DNA from: Fallopia convolvulus
Taxonomy: Eukaryota > Streptophyta > Magnoliopsida > Caryophyllales > Polygonaceae
Assembly (NCBI GenBank): GCA_964016875.1
Contig: OZ024734.1
Coordinates: forward strand, 53,488,622 to 53,552,621
Length of the DNA stretch: 64,000 bases
Reading direction: 5' to 3'
The translations under genes were made by a program, and so were the position numbers. Below, piece by piece: positions 1 through 11,009 of the stretch (the first letter of the stretch is position 1; the number at the start of each line of letters is the position of its first letter). Below the pieces are notes generated by a model, which worked only from the letters and a program-made list of their open reading frames with translations, ran no database searches and had not been told where the DNA came from.

Positions 1-99
1 GGTGGTTTAATAACATTAATTAATGGGGCGTAGGGGGGCGTTTAGTACGTGAGTATAACGAATAATTAGGTATAGGTTGAGAAATGGGAACGTGGTACC

Positions 100-753
100 T
101 AGGGGTGTCCATAAAAAACCGAGACCGAAAAATTGAATAGAAAAATCGATTCATTTTTAGGTTAATTAAACCGATTTTTTTTTGAAATTTCGGTTTGCTT
201 AATCGAACCAGAAATATTTTCGGTTTATCGATTCGGTTTTGGTTTATTTAGTGATTAAACTCTTTGATTTATTTAGTGATTAAACTCTATGATCTTCAAG
301 ATGTTAATTTAGTTTGAGTCTTTTCATCTTCAATTTTAACAACTTACACATTATTTTTGCACTTCTCATTGATATAAGAGTCGCTTATTTAATTTGATGA
401 GATAAAAATTAAACACATAATGTTTGATTCCACACAATATAGTATATACTCTCGATATTTGTTTACAACAACCAAAACAATATGATATAAGTACATATTT
501 AAAATAAAAGTCTTGCTTGATCACTTTTTTTTATTAAATTTTATTATTTTAGTCTTAATTATTTAAGAAGAAATTAAATAAACGGTTATCGGTTAACTGA
601 GAAAACTGAACTGAAAAATTGGTTAACCGAACTACGGTTAATCGGGATTCACAGTTCGGTTTCGGTTCATGATTTTAACTAACTGAAATCATGATTAACC
701 GAACTTCAGTTAACCAAAATTTTGGTGAACCGGATTTAATTTGGACACCCCTA
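100..753. mobile_element. Non-autonomous hAT-like element, copy A
   Basis: A 654-bp element bounded by the inverted termini TAGGGGTGTCCA and TGGACACCCCTA. The flanking 8-mers GTGGTACC (92-99) and GCAGTACC (754-761) agree at 6 of 8 positions, as for an aged 8-bp hAT target duplication. There is no open reading frame. The subterminal regions are crowded with variants of AACCGAA and GGTTAACC. A second, nearly identical copy lies at 3224-3880. The superfamily call is inferred from TIR and duplication length. Confidence 0.85.
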
Positions 754-761
754 GCAGTACC

Positions 762-1594
762 AAGTGTTTTGTTTGCGATTTTTTTTAAATTGAAACCCAT
801 ACGTCATACCATTTTAGATATATATAGGTTTCTCATATCCCACCTTTGAAGTTAGTCACTCTCTTTTATTTTTCAAACACTATTTTTGGAAACACTATTT
901 TTCAATCTAATACCTCATCCCATTCACATAACCAAATTTATGCCAAACCCTCCCTAAAGTTTCATTTATGATCTTTTATGGATGGAATTCATGTGAGAAT
1001 TAATATCCCCATAAAAAATGTACTCCGTATTTTAAAATGCGACGTTAGCACTTATTTTGTCCCTTTTTTTATTTGATTTATTTTATAGTGTGGCCAAGAT
1101 TAGATCCATCTTTTTATTAATTAATGATTTTTTTATCACATAATTAATGACTTTTAATAGTAATAGAAGTTGTCAGTACCGCATTAATTATAGGGTGCAT
1201 TACCAATGAATTTTATCTCTTTCCAAAAAATCAAAATGCAGGTGACGAAAAAGAAATATACGGCGGACTTGTTTTTTTTTTTTAAATAAGAAAACTAATT
1301 CGATGTACTAATTAGCACTTGGATAAATTAACAAGAGAGAACAAATACATACAGTATTTACCAAACAAGCAAGTAATTAGTTATTTGTTCAAACATTGAT
1401 AATTTTATTGTAGTATTTGGGTTTTGAGATTTATAATTAAAAAAATATTGCTCTAAATATCTCAACATATATTTGGTTGTGTATTCTGCTTTGAGCATTT
1501 TAAATTTTACAAAATATCCTATACGTCGGGAGCCATTGCGTAGTCTACTACCCTTGAAATTGTTCCATCATTGTGATCATTTGAAACGTATAAC
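762..1594. other. AT-rich spacer, no gene seen
   Basis: I see no coding exon, RNA gene or bounded repeat here. Short open frames (one at 1473-1721) lack any recognisable motif and one runs into the LTR element that starts at 1600. Confidence 0.6.
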
Positions 1595-1599
1595 CGGTT

Positions 1600-2767
1600 T
1601 GATACGGACCCGGTGTCGATTCGTATCAGAACTCTTGTTGGTCAAAGGGGTGAGACGCACCCGATGTGGATTTGGCTCGATAAACGTGGTTGGTTGCCAC
1701 GGGAAGAAGAACGAGAGATAAATTTAGGGCAAAGGATAATTTCTTAATTCATTGGTTTATTGATTGATTTGATAACAACTTAAATGAGTATTTATAATAC
1801 AATAATATCTAGCTAACAAGAAACCTTAATTGCTGAAATATTAAAAGATAACCTTACTTAAAAGATAAAATCAAATCGCTAAATAAAAGGAAGGACAATA
1901 TTGAAAAGATAACAAATATAATTAATTATCCTAATATAATCGTAGCGTATAGCGTATCAATTCTCCCATGTTGAGAATCGACTTGTCCTCAAGTCGGAAA
2001 TCAAGAGGAGACCCATGAAACGGATCTTGAAGCTTAATTCGCCAGAGTCCCATTGTACATGTAGCACTGCTTGAGTCAGCAGATCGTGGCTGAAGTTTGC
2101 CCTGCACATTTCACCGAATGGTTGGCAGTCAAACAAGTCAGAGCATATCGACAACGACCTTCCTTCGATACCGAGGCGATTATAGTCTCCCTTTTGTGAA
2201 TCAGGCGTCGGAAAAGAATATCTCTCGCCCAAAGTTGATGGAAATCGCGGTGGCAGCAGGCGTGGACAAGAAGCAGGCGCGAGACACGGGATTGGGTTTG
2301 TAACGGCGAACATGGTAGCGTTCGAGGTGAAAGCACCAATTGGTCAAGAAGGAGGCGAGAATGGTGCAATGTGGACTCACTCTCAATGAAAGCACCAATT
2401 GATACGGACCAGGTGTGGATTCGTATCGGAACCCTTGTTGGTTAAGGGGGTGAGACGCACCCGATGTGGGTTTGACTCGATAAACGTGGTTGGTTGTCAC
2501 GGGAAGAAGAACGAGAGATAAATTTAGGGCAAAGGATATATAATTTCTTAATTCATTGATTTATTGATTGATTTGATAATAACTTAAACGTGTATTTATA
2601 ATACTCTAATATCTAGCTAACAAGAAACTCTAATTGCTGAATTCGAAATATTAAAAGATAACCTTACTTAAAAGATAAAATCAAATCTCTAAATAAAATA
2701 AAGAACAATATTAAAAAGATAACAAATATAATTAATTATCCTAATATAATCGTAGTGAAGCGTATCA
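1600..2767 (-). mobile_element. Small LTR element (internally deleted, probably Ty3-like)
   Basis: Two direct repeats of about 360 bp (1600-1959 and 2400-2767), each starting TGATACG and ending CGTATCA, flank only 440 bp of internal sequence. The element is bordered by the perfect 5-bp duplication CGGTT (1595-1599 and 2768-2772). On the minus strand a purine-rich tract (ATGGGAGAAT) precedes the LTR at the low-coordinate end, and TTGGTGCTTTCATTGAGAG follows the other LTR in the primer-binding position, which sets orientation. No pol motifs remain, so it must have moved in trans as a TRIM-like or deletion derivative. Assignment to Ty3 rather than Copia is inference. Confidence 0.85.
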
Positions 2768-2772
2768 CGGTT

Positions 2773-3069
2773 TCAAATTGTTTTTAACAAGGTTGACTTG
2801 TTAAAAAAACAAAATAACCGAAATTATATATTATAGGTCAAATTGATAGTGTAGTATTTTTATATGTTGAAAAAGATTGTGGGTAATTATCGGAAACATA
2901 AACCCTAAAATTGGGCAGTGTTGCATAATTTTTCTTTCATGTGGCCTTTGTGTAAGAAATTCAAAATCTATGAATATATTATATATGTAATACACAAATA
3001 CCGCACATTCATTTGTATTCAAAGATCCAGAAGAGCAGCAGAGCTCGACTGCTTGGAAGAATTAGGATA
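2773..3069 (+). promoter_or_regulatory. Upstream region of SCPL-1
   Basis: About 230 bp here is nearly identical to the region upstream of SCPL-2, including the block around TTGTGGGTAATTATCGGAAA and a TATA-rich stretch (2974-2987) about 85 bp before the ATG. It was therefore duplicated together with the gene body. It shows shared ancestry of the promoters; whether it is still active is unknown. Confidence 0.6.
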
Positions 3070-4915
3070 ATGGCCGCTCGGAAGATTGCGGATTTGGCGA
3101 CGGTGGCGATGGCAGTGGCAGCCATGATTCTTCTGGTGGCGCAACCGGCGTTTTCAGGGCAACTCGTGGAGTACCTTCCGGGCTACGGTGAGCTCGACTT
3201 CAAGCTGGAAACTGGGTACGCACTAGGGGTGTCCATAAAAAACCGAAACGGAAAAATCGAACAGAAAAAACGATTCATTTTTAGGTTAATTAAACCGATT
3301 TTTTTTTTTTGAAATTTCGGTTTGCTTAATCGAACCAGAAATATTTTCGGTTTATCGGTTCGGTTTTGGTTTATTTAGTGATTAAACTCTTTGATTTATT
3401 TAGTGATTAAACTCTATGATCTTCAAGATGTTAATTTAGTTTGAGTCTTTTCATCTTCAATTTTAACAACTTACACATTATTTTTGCACTTCTCATTGAT
3501 ATAAGAGTCGCTTATTTAATTTGATGAGATAAAAATTAAACACATAATGTTTGATTCCACACAATATAGTATATACTCTCGATATTTGTTTACAACAACC
3601 AAAACAATATGATATAAGTACATATTTAAAATAAAAGTCTTGCTTGATCACTTTTTTTTATTAAATTTTATTATTTTAGTCTTAATTATTTAAGAAGAAA
3701 TTAAATAAACGGTTATCGGTTAACTGAGAAAACTGAACTGAAAAATTGGTTAACCGAACTACGGTTAACTGGGATTCACAATTCGGTTTCGGTTCATGAT
3801 TTTAACTAACTGAAATCATGGTTAACCGAACTTCAGTTAACCAAAATTTTGGTGAACCGGATTTAATTTGGACACCCCTAGTACGCACACAACAAACTTA
3901 AAAATATACCAAGCAATGCTAATTGATTAATTAGTTGTGATTTGAATTCAAGATTATATATATATACATCATTATCATCATCATTATTGACCCAGTGAGG
4001 CTCCACTACAGCGGAATCAGGGGTTAAGATAGGAATACCCTTGCCCAAGGAAAAGGGGGTACGTCCGATAGATCCAAGAAAAACTAAAATTTAACTATGT
4101 GACAATAATAAGTGAATTTAGTTAAAATGTACCAAAATTGATATAGGCAGGGACTAAATCCATCTCAAAAGCAGTGTATAAAAGCCAATGAGCACGAGAA
4201 TGTGCCCCAAATAGATATATGTACATGTAAGAGAAAATTTGGGATGTGCAGGTATGTAAGTGTTGGGGATTCAGAGATGTTTTACTACTTTTTTGAATCA
4301 CAAGGAGATCCGGAGAGCGATCCTCTCTTCTTCTGGCTATCCGGTGGTCCTGGTTGTTCTGCTCTCAATGGCATAGTTTATGGGATTGATAAGTTTGGAT
4401 TAGTTTCATTAGATCAGTTGAGTTAAAAAACTCTATTGATAGAGTCCGAATAATTATTGATTGTTAATGAAAAATCAACGGGATTAGATTTTTCTTCTTC
4501 CATATCAACTTATTATTATTATTTTTGAAAAAAATATTTTACGTAACTTCACCGATTTAGTATAAGATTTTAGAAATTCATCTATAGAATTTCCAATAAA
4601 CTTAATTCTATGTCACAGGAACAAGACTGAGTAATTAAGTTTATCGAATGTGAGTTGTTGTACTCTATAATAATTAAGTTTATGGAATGTGAGTTGTTAT
4701 ACTCTATAATAATTAAGTTTATCGAACTTCACTCATAGAGTTTCTAATAATATGTATGTATTGTTACAAATTGGAATGTTTAGTTTGTTCATCATCATTT
4801 CGGTTTGTGGTAATTGATGTTTTTATTTGGAGCTTAAGGTCCTATGAAGTTCAATATGACTCACTACGGTGGTGGTCCAGTGACGCTCAACTACTACCCA
4901 GGTTCTTGGACAAAG
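3070..4915 (+). pseudogene. SCPL-1: truncated serine carboxypeptidase-like gene
   Basis: Three exons align with SCPL-2: exon 1 3070-3215 (ATG, hydrophobic signal peptide, start of the mature protein), exon 2 4252-4388 (SGGPGCSA oxyanion loop), exon 3 4839-4915. The start was chosen at the ATG directly before the signal peptide; an in-frame ATG at 3013 is less likely. Intron 1 carries an hAT element exactly at the donor. The donor after exon 2 reads ATAAGT where the paralogs have GTATG, so normal splicing is lost and the frame runs into a stop soon after. A rearranged Copia fragment begins just after exon 3, and exons 4-14, with the catalytic Ser, Asp and His, are absent. It cannot encode an active enzyme. 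It was probably once a full tandem copy of SCPL-2. Confidence 0.92.
3224..3880. mobile_element. Non-autonomous hAT-like element, copy B, at a splice donor
   Basis: A 657-bp copy of the element at 100-753 with the same TIRs and a perfect 8-bp duplication GTACGCAC (3216-3223 and 3881-3888). In the paralogs this 8-mer is the first 8 bases of intron 1, so the insertion lies within the intron and duplicated the whole 5' splice donor. The perfect duplication points to a young insertion compared with copy A. Confidence 0.95.
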
Positions 4916-4925
4916 GTTATAAACG

Positions 4926-6519
4926 TCTTAGGTTAATGCAGAGGATTGAGAAGGTCTGAAAGGACTAGAGCTGCTCCAGCATGGCATGGAGATTATCTTG
5001 TGAATGCAGTCCAAAAGGAATACTTTGCTTCTTTAGCAAATGTGTTAGCATTTCAAGAGCCACATACATTCAGAGAGGCTCAGAATAATCCAGAATGGAT
5101 CAAAGCCATGAGGGTTGAATTGCAGTCACATGTTGATTATCCTTGTTTGTTAAAGAAGAGAGTTCATCCTTTACATCCATGTTAGTATATGTGGACGACA
5201 TCTTGATGACATGCAACAATAATGCAGAAAAAGCTTCAGTCAAGGAAGCTTTACATGCTCGTTTTACCATCAAAGATTTAGGGTTGGCTAGACACTTTCT
5301 GGGGATTGAATTATAGAAAGATGATGAGGGTGTCGTTCTTAGTCAACAAAAATACATCAGAGACATCCTAAAAGACTCTCACATGACTGAATGTAAGCCA
5401 ACTAATACACCTTTGCCTATAGGACTAAAGTTAAGACGAGATGAGGGAGAGAAATTACACGATCCAGAACGGTACAAAAGGGTTATCGGTCGATTGCTCT
5501 ACCTATCTCTAACTCGGCCAGATGTCTCCTATAGTGTACAACATCTTAGTTAATTTGTTTTTGATCCAAGAGTACCACACTGGCAAGCAACAACATATGT
5601 CCTTAGATACTTGCAAGGAACAACAACCTTGGGATTACATTATCCTGTTCAGGAGAAGTTAAAATTAGTTGGATTCACTGATGCAGACTGGAGCTCATGT
5701 TTAACCACTCGAAGATCACTTTCAGGATATTGTGTCTATTTGGGCATGCTTTAGTGTCATTGAAGACAAAGAAACAGAAAATAGTGTCAAGATCATCTGC
5801 AGAGGCTGAGTATAGGAGCATGGCCTCAACTACATCTGAGTTAATATGGTGCAGCTATTTGCTTATAGATTTGAAGATGCAGGTTGAGACATCAATTACC
5901 CTATTTTGTAACAGCCGAACTGCACAACAAATGGCGGCAAACCCTTTTTTTCATGTGAGAACTAAGCATGTCGATTTGGACCGCCACTTCATTTGTGAAA
6001 GAGTGCAAAATGTCTTTCTTTACACATCCTACGTACATACCTACTAACAAGCATATAGCTGACTCGATGACTAAGGCCCTTCCTCACAAGCAACACCTCT
6101 ACCTCTCTAACAAGTTGGGGCTTGAACTAGCTCCAACATGAGGGGGGAATGTAGGAATATGGCATATCAAGGAATTGTCAAGTTGGAGCCTCCCAATGCA
6201 AAGGCGTGGAACGTAACTCTGACACTTTCTTCTTCTGGGCACCTTTCTACACTTGGCGGGAAATCTGTTGGGTTTTCCTTTTATCAGTTAATTCCGGTTT
6301 TCTTTTGTAATAAATGTTATCTTGGTTTAGTTCTAGTGAACCGGAACTATATATCGGTTTCCTCTTTTACTTGTTCCCTAATTCAGAATGTTGTGAGAAT
6401 GTGTGAGCTAGACTGGCCACACGAAGAACAAATTCTATAATTCGTGGTTTTTTAATTAATGAAATCAGTTGTTTGAGTTTCTTGTTGAGTTTTGTTATTC
6501 AACGTCTTGAATTTCCACA
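4926..6519 (+). mobile_element. Rearranged Copia retrotransposon fragment with 3' LTR
   Basis: After SCPL-1 exon 3 the sequence leaves the paralog pattern and encodes Copia pol pieces. First comes the segment upstream of reverse transcriptase (about 4946-5150), then a jump to the YVDD active-site region (about 5184-5205), the C-terminal RT, and RNase H with an AEAEYRS motif and the RTKHVDLDRHF segment to about 6120, all with stops. A polypurine tract (6141-6149) precedes an LTR starting TGTAGGAATATGG at 6150; its end near 6519 (TTCCACA) is a guess. There is no 5' LTR, gag, protease or integrase, and the middle of RT is deleted. The copy is inactive. Confidence 0.85.
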
Positions 6520-6524
6520 AAAAT

Positions 6525-6599
6525 ATACGTGAAAAAAACAATTTTGTATGGCTAAAAGGATAACAATAGTTAGCCTTACAAAATTGTCTTTTCACGTAT
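6525..6599. repeat. 75-bp imperfect inverted repeat
   Basis: The arms ATACGTGAAAAAAACAATTT and its near reverse complement ending CACGTAT surround a loop of about 13 bases. It may be a very small MITE or a hairpin. No function can be assigned. Confidence 0.6.
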
Positions 6600-7114
6600 T
6601 GTTTGTCTATATTATATATATATATATATTTTTTAAATGGACAAAGCAAAAGCCTTAACCTTTAAGCAAACACGTACAATAATATATCCCGGCCCAGTAC
6701 TATTCTACTTAAAAGATATTTCGAAAAATTTTAATCGGTCTTTCTAACGTGTGTCCAAGAACACATATTAATATGTTAATTAATTTAGAAGGAATATTCA
6801 AACTATTTCCTAAATTAGAATCGGTGAACTCTATAAAAACTAGTAACATAATTAACAATTTTCATACTCTTAACATTAAAAAAAAGCTATTTAATAAATT
6901 CATCCTCAAGTCAACGTTGTTAGAAAAGAAAATAACCGAAATGATCGATTTTTCTAAACCTATGCCCTTAGAATGGTAACAATTTGTAAGTTTTAATTTA
7001 TTTAGAATTAATTAGTTTTTTAAAAGGGTTCTAATAGGATTTTAGTTCCCTTGTATAGTACGGAGTATATGCTTAACATATGCTCTTATGACATATATTA
7101 GAAAAACCGATTAT
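6600..7114. other. AT-rich spacer between SCPL-1 and SCPL-2
   Basis: It holds a TA run near 6610-6630 and no coding motif. The short open frame at 6749-6979 shows no recognisable domain and is low in complexity. Confidence 0.5.
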
Positions 7115-7332
7115 TATAGGGCAAATTGATAGTTTAGTATTTTTATATGTTGAAAATGATTGTGGGTAATTATCGGAAACATAAACCCTAAAATTGGGCA
7201 GTTTTGCATAATCTAATTTGCTTTCATGTGGCCTTTGTGTAAAAAATTCTAAATCTATGAATATATATAATACACAAATGGCGCACATCCATTTGTATGC
7301 CAAGATCTCGACTGCTTGGAAGAAATAGGAAA
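7115..7332 (+). promoter_or_regulatory. Promoter and 5' leader of SCPL-2
   Basis: The block is shared with the upstream region of SCPL-1. A TATA-like stretch TATATATAA (7262-7270) lies about 65 bp before the ATG, a usual plant spacing that would give a 5' leader of about 35 nt. No specific operator-type element was recognised. Confidence 0.6.
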
Positions 7333-10300
7333 ATGGCCGCTCGGAAGATTGCCGATTTGGCGACGGTGGCGACGGTGGTGGTGGCCATGATTCTTCTGGT
7401 GGCGCAACCCGCGTTTTCCGGGCAACTCGTGGAGTACCTGCCGGGCTACGGCGAGCTCGACTTCAAGCTGGAAACTGGGTACGCACACAAACTTAAAATT
7501 AAACCAAGCAATGCTCGATATATAACTTGTGATTTGAATTCATGATTATATATAAATATATTTGTTAGAGAAAATTTGGGTTGTGTAGGTACGTAAGTGT
7601 TGGGGATTCAGAGTTGTTTTACTACTTTTTTGAATCACAAGGAGATCCAGAGAGCGATCCTCTCTTCTTGTGGCTAGCTGGTGGTCCTGGTTGTTCTGGT
7701 CTCAATGGCTTCGTTTATGGGATCGGTATGATTGAATTTAGTTTCATTGGAGTAAATATGTTTGAATAATTCTAATTCTTAAATGATAAATCTACAACTG
7801 AAAGTAGATTAGATTTTTCTAGTTTCATTGGGTTGTGCACTGTTCGTATTTTTTGCACGTAGTACACTTTTCGGATTGTACTTTCTATATTTTATAATGC
7901 ATTTTTCATACTTTGTAGTGCACTTTTTATTTTTTCAGGATAAAAAGTTTTTTTTTTCATTTTAACCAAACTCTTGTTATTGATTGGAAATGTTTCAGTT
8001 TCTTCATTGTCATTTCGGTTTGTGGTAATTGATATGTTTTTGTTTTGAGCTTAAGGTCCTATGAAGTTCAACATGACTCACTACGGTGGTGGTCCAGTGA
8101 CGCTCAACTACTACCCAGGTTCTTGGACAAAGGTTATAAACGTAACATAACAAACAAGTTTTAGCTTCCATTTGGATACATTATCTCGCATTAAGTTCAA
8201 TAATACAAAATGATGCAATTTAATGCATGATCTTTTCGGATCCAAATTGATCCTTAATGTTACGCGGGGAGACAAGTTCTTTATACAAGCCCATGAGATT
8301 TCATCCTAAAACCAATTGGTAATAGAAGGAGTGACTCGTAAACTTATATAATAGCTTGTTTTTACTCTCAATTTCCCACCTAGATAACTTCTCTATTTGT
8401 TGTTGTATTTTCAGTATGCTAGCATACTATTCGTAGACTCTCCTGTTGGAACCGGTTTCTCATATTCTAGGACTGAAGATGGGTGGGCAACTTCCGACAC
8501 AAAAGCAGCCAAACAAGCCTATCAATTCTTGCTTAAGGTATACACAACAAAACATTCATGGAAGAAATTCTTTCATGAGTCCACTAAAAAAAATATTACA
8601 ACTCTTTTCGTTTTGATATTCAAATATGATTCCCTGTGTTTTCTCAATGCGCGGTATTGACTAATTCAATTCATTTATGTATATATGTGTATTTTTTTTA
8701 TACTAGTTATACCCGTCGTGGCTTGCACGACTATATGAATTTAATTATTAATTTATTTATTGAATGTGATTTTCATTTAGTATAAAAAAACTTTTATATT
8801 AGAAAAAGGTTACATAAAATTTTACAATTATTAATATGTGAGACGGAGCCAAAATCATTAAAGTGAGCCCAATATGATTTTGATGGCTTAATGAAAATTT
8901 ATTTATGAAAACATATGAATAAAATTATTTTACATAGAATAATTCAATTTATTTAATTTAAAATAGAAAAAAAAAAAGAAAATAATGTAAATTCTTATAA
9001 TTTTTTAATCAAATTCAATTCTTTAAAATCTTTAAAATAAAACGTTAAAAAGATAAAAAAAAGGAGTAAAGATTGAATTTTTTAAAGATAAAAAATCTTC
9101 TATATTTACATGAATAAGTCAAAAAGAAAATTAATGAAAAGATAATGTAATTTTTTATATTGTCTCATTATTTTGATAAAAACTGTATTTTTTTGGTTGA
9201 AGACAAAAAATTGTCTATTTGACACATCACTAATATCACCCAGCAACATACTCCATCCGTCCGTTTCTCAAAAGTTGTCTTTTTAACCCATTGCACGATT
9301 ATCGAGGAATGAGTTTCCGTTATTTCTCTTTTTAAATCACTACTATTGATTAAGGTAAGCTACTAAGCTAACGTGAATTAATTGAAATTATAATGCATGA
9401 ATTACTTGGTAAATTTAGTACGTATTTATTATAAGACTTCGTTTAATACTCCATCGGTTTTTTGAAACATGATCTCTTAGTTCATCTTTCTTTTTTCATA
9501 AAATATGTCTTTTTAATATTTTTTCTCACTTCTTTTCAAATTTGTCTTCACTTTATAAGAGTAATAATTATTATTAACTTCTAGGAAAGGGTTAGAGTAC
9601 ACACTACTCTCTACGTTACATAATACCCCGTATTTGTCATTTTAGATTATTTCACACTTATTAAGAAAAGTATAGTAGTAAATTGACATATATGACCCTA
9701 TTTATTATTCTATTTTGTTTTATTTTCCAATGCTACTACTAACAAATCTTCTCTCATTAATTAAAAAGTAACAATAAATCCAAGGACATAATTGTAAAGT
9801 GGAGGACAAAAAGTTTAAAATGACAAACACTTTGTAACAAAAAAAGAAGGCTAGAATGATAAATATTATGTAATGGAGGGAGTACTCTAGATGTAGGGGT
9901 AACTTGGATAAAAAAGTGAGTAATATATAATTATTCTTAATTTCTTGGATGGGGTTAGAGTACACACTTCTCTAAATGTAGGGGTAATTTGCGTAAAATT
10001 TCATTCCTTAATATGTACTCCCTCCGTTTCGCAATTTAGGGGTTTTTAGGATTTTGCACATATATTAAGACAAGCTTAAAGTGGAATTGTTGAGATTTGT
10101 TTTTTTGTGTACAAAAAAAAATATAAGATTAAATCATATAATATCACTCAATGATGACATTTTTTTAGTATTTATAAGTGCATTGGAATTAGAAATATAT
10201 TAAATAAGTGTTATTTTTGACAAGTTTTAATATTAATTAATTAAAAAGAGAATTATATTTCGAAAATTTATTTGAAATTTAAAAGCCCCAAATTGCAAAA

Positions 10301-10960
10301 ACTTGATATAAAAATAACCATATACTCGTTTTTTTGGTAGAAAAAATAACCATATACTCTCTCGCACACCATGTGGTCCACATTCAACCATTAAGGTTGA
10401 CCAAGTCTTGAAACTTAGTATTGTTAAATTCATCAATATCCATTTTATTATTTAACAGATCATAAAATCATTAATAAATTAAATACGGTAGAATCTTGCT
10501 TCCCCTCCCTCTCGATCCGAAAGAAGGGGGAATTTATGGTCATCAATGCCTTCCCTCTTCGATTTGAAACGAATATCCATTTATTAAATCGAATATTCAT
10601 GTGTAAGAACTAGTAATAGTTTAATCACAAGATTATAGTATATATATATATATATATGCATGTTCTCCAATAAATCAATCAGGAAGTATGATATGCTAAA
10701 TATTGTTTTCATGTAGTGGCTAGAAGAAAATACCAAGTTTTTGCCGCGTTTCACATACATAGCTGGCGACTCTTACGGGGGAATGATCGTGCCTCAAGTA
10801 ACTAAGTTAATCGTACAAGGTAAATCAAAACTCTGATCCTCCTCTCATTCACAAATACTCCCTTCAATTCTTATTAAGTGACGTTATAGTATTTTTTCTT
10901 GATTTTAATTGAGTATAGTTGGTACTAGAATATAGAATTCCCCTTAGGTTGTCTTATGCA

Positions 10961-11009
<49 letters not shown>

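Noticed and set aside
3013..3069. Upstream in-frame ATG as SCPL-1 start
   Set aside because: The extension is not conserved in sequence between SCPL-1 and SCPL-2 and would bury the signal peptide behind a basic leader; the ATG at 3070 places the hydrophobic segment correctly.
3970..4200. SINE in SCPL-1 intron 1
   Set aside because: A word like GAGGCTCCACTACAGCGGAA recalls tRNA-derived repeats and the stretch is absent from SCPL-2, but I see no box A/B pair, tail or duplication.
4389..4838. AT-AC (U12-type) intron after SCPL-1 exon 2
   Set aside because: The donor is ATAAGT, not ATATCCTT, and the acceptor is a normal AG; paralogs have an ordinary GT-AG intron here.
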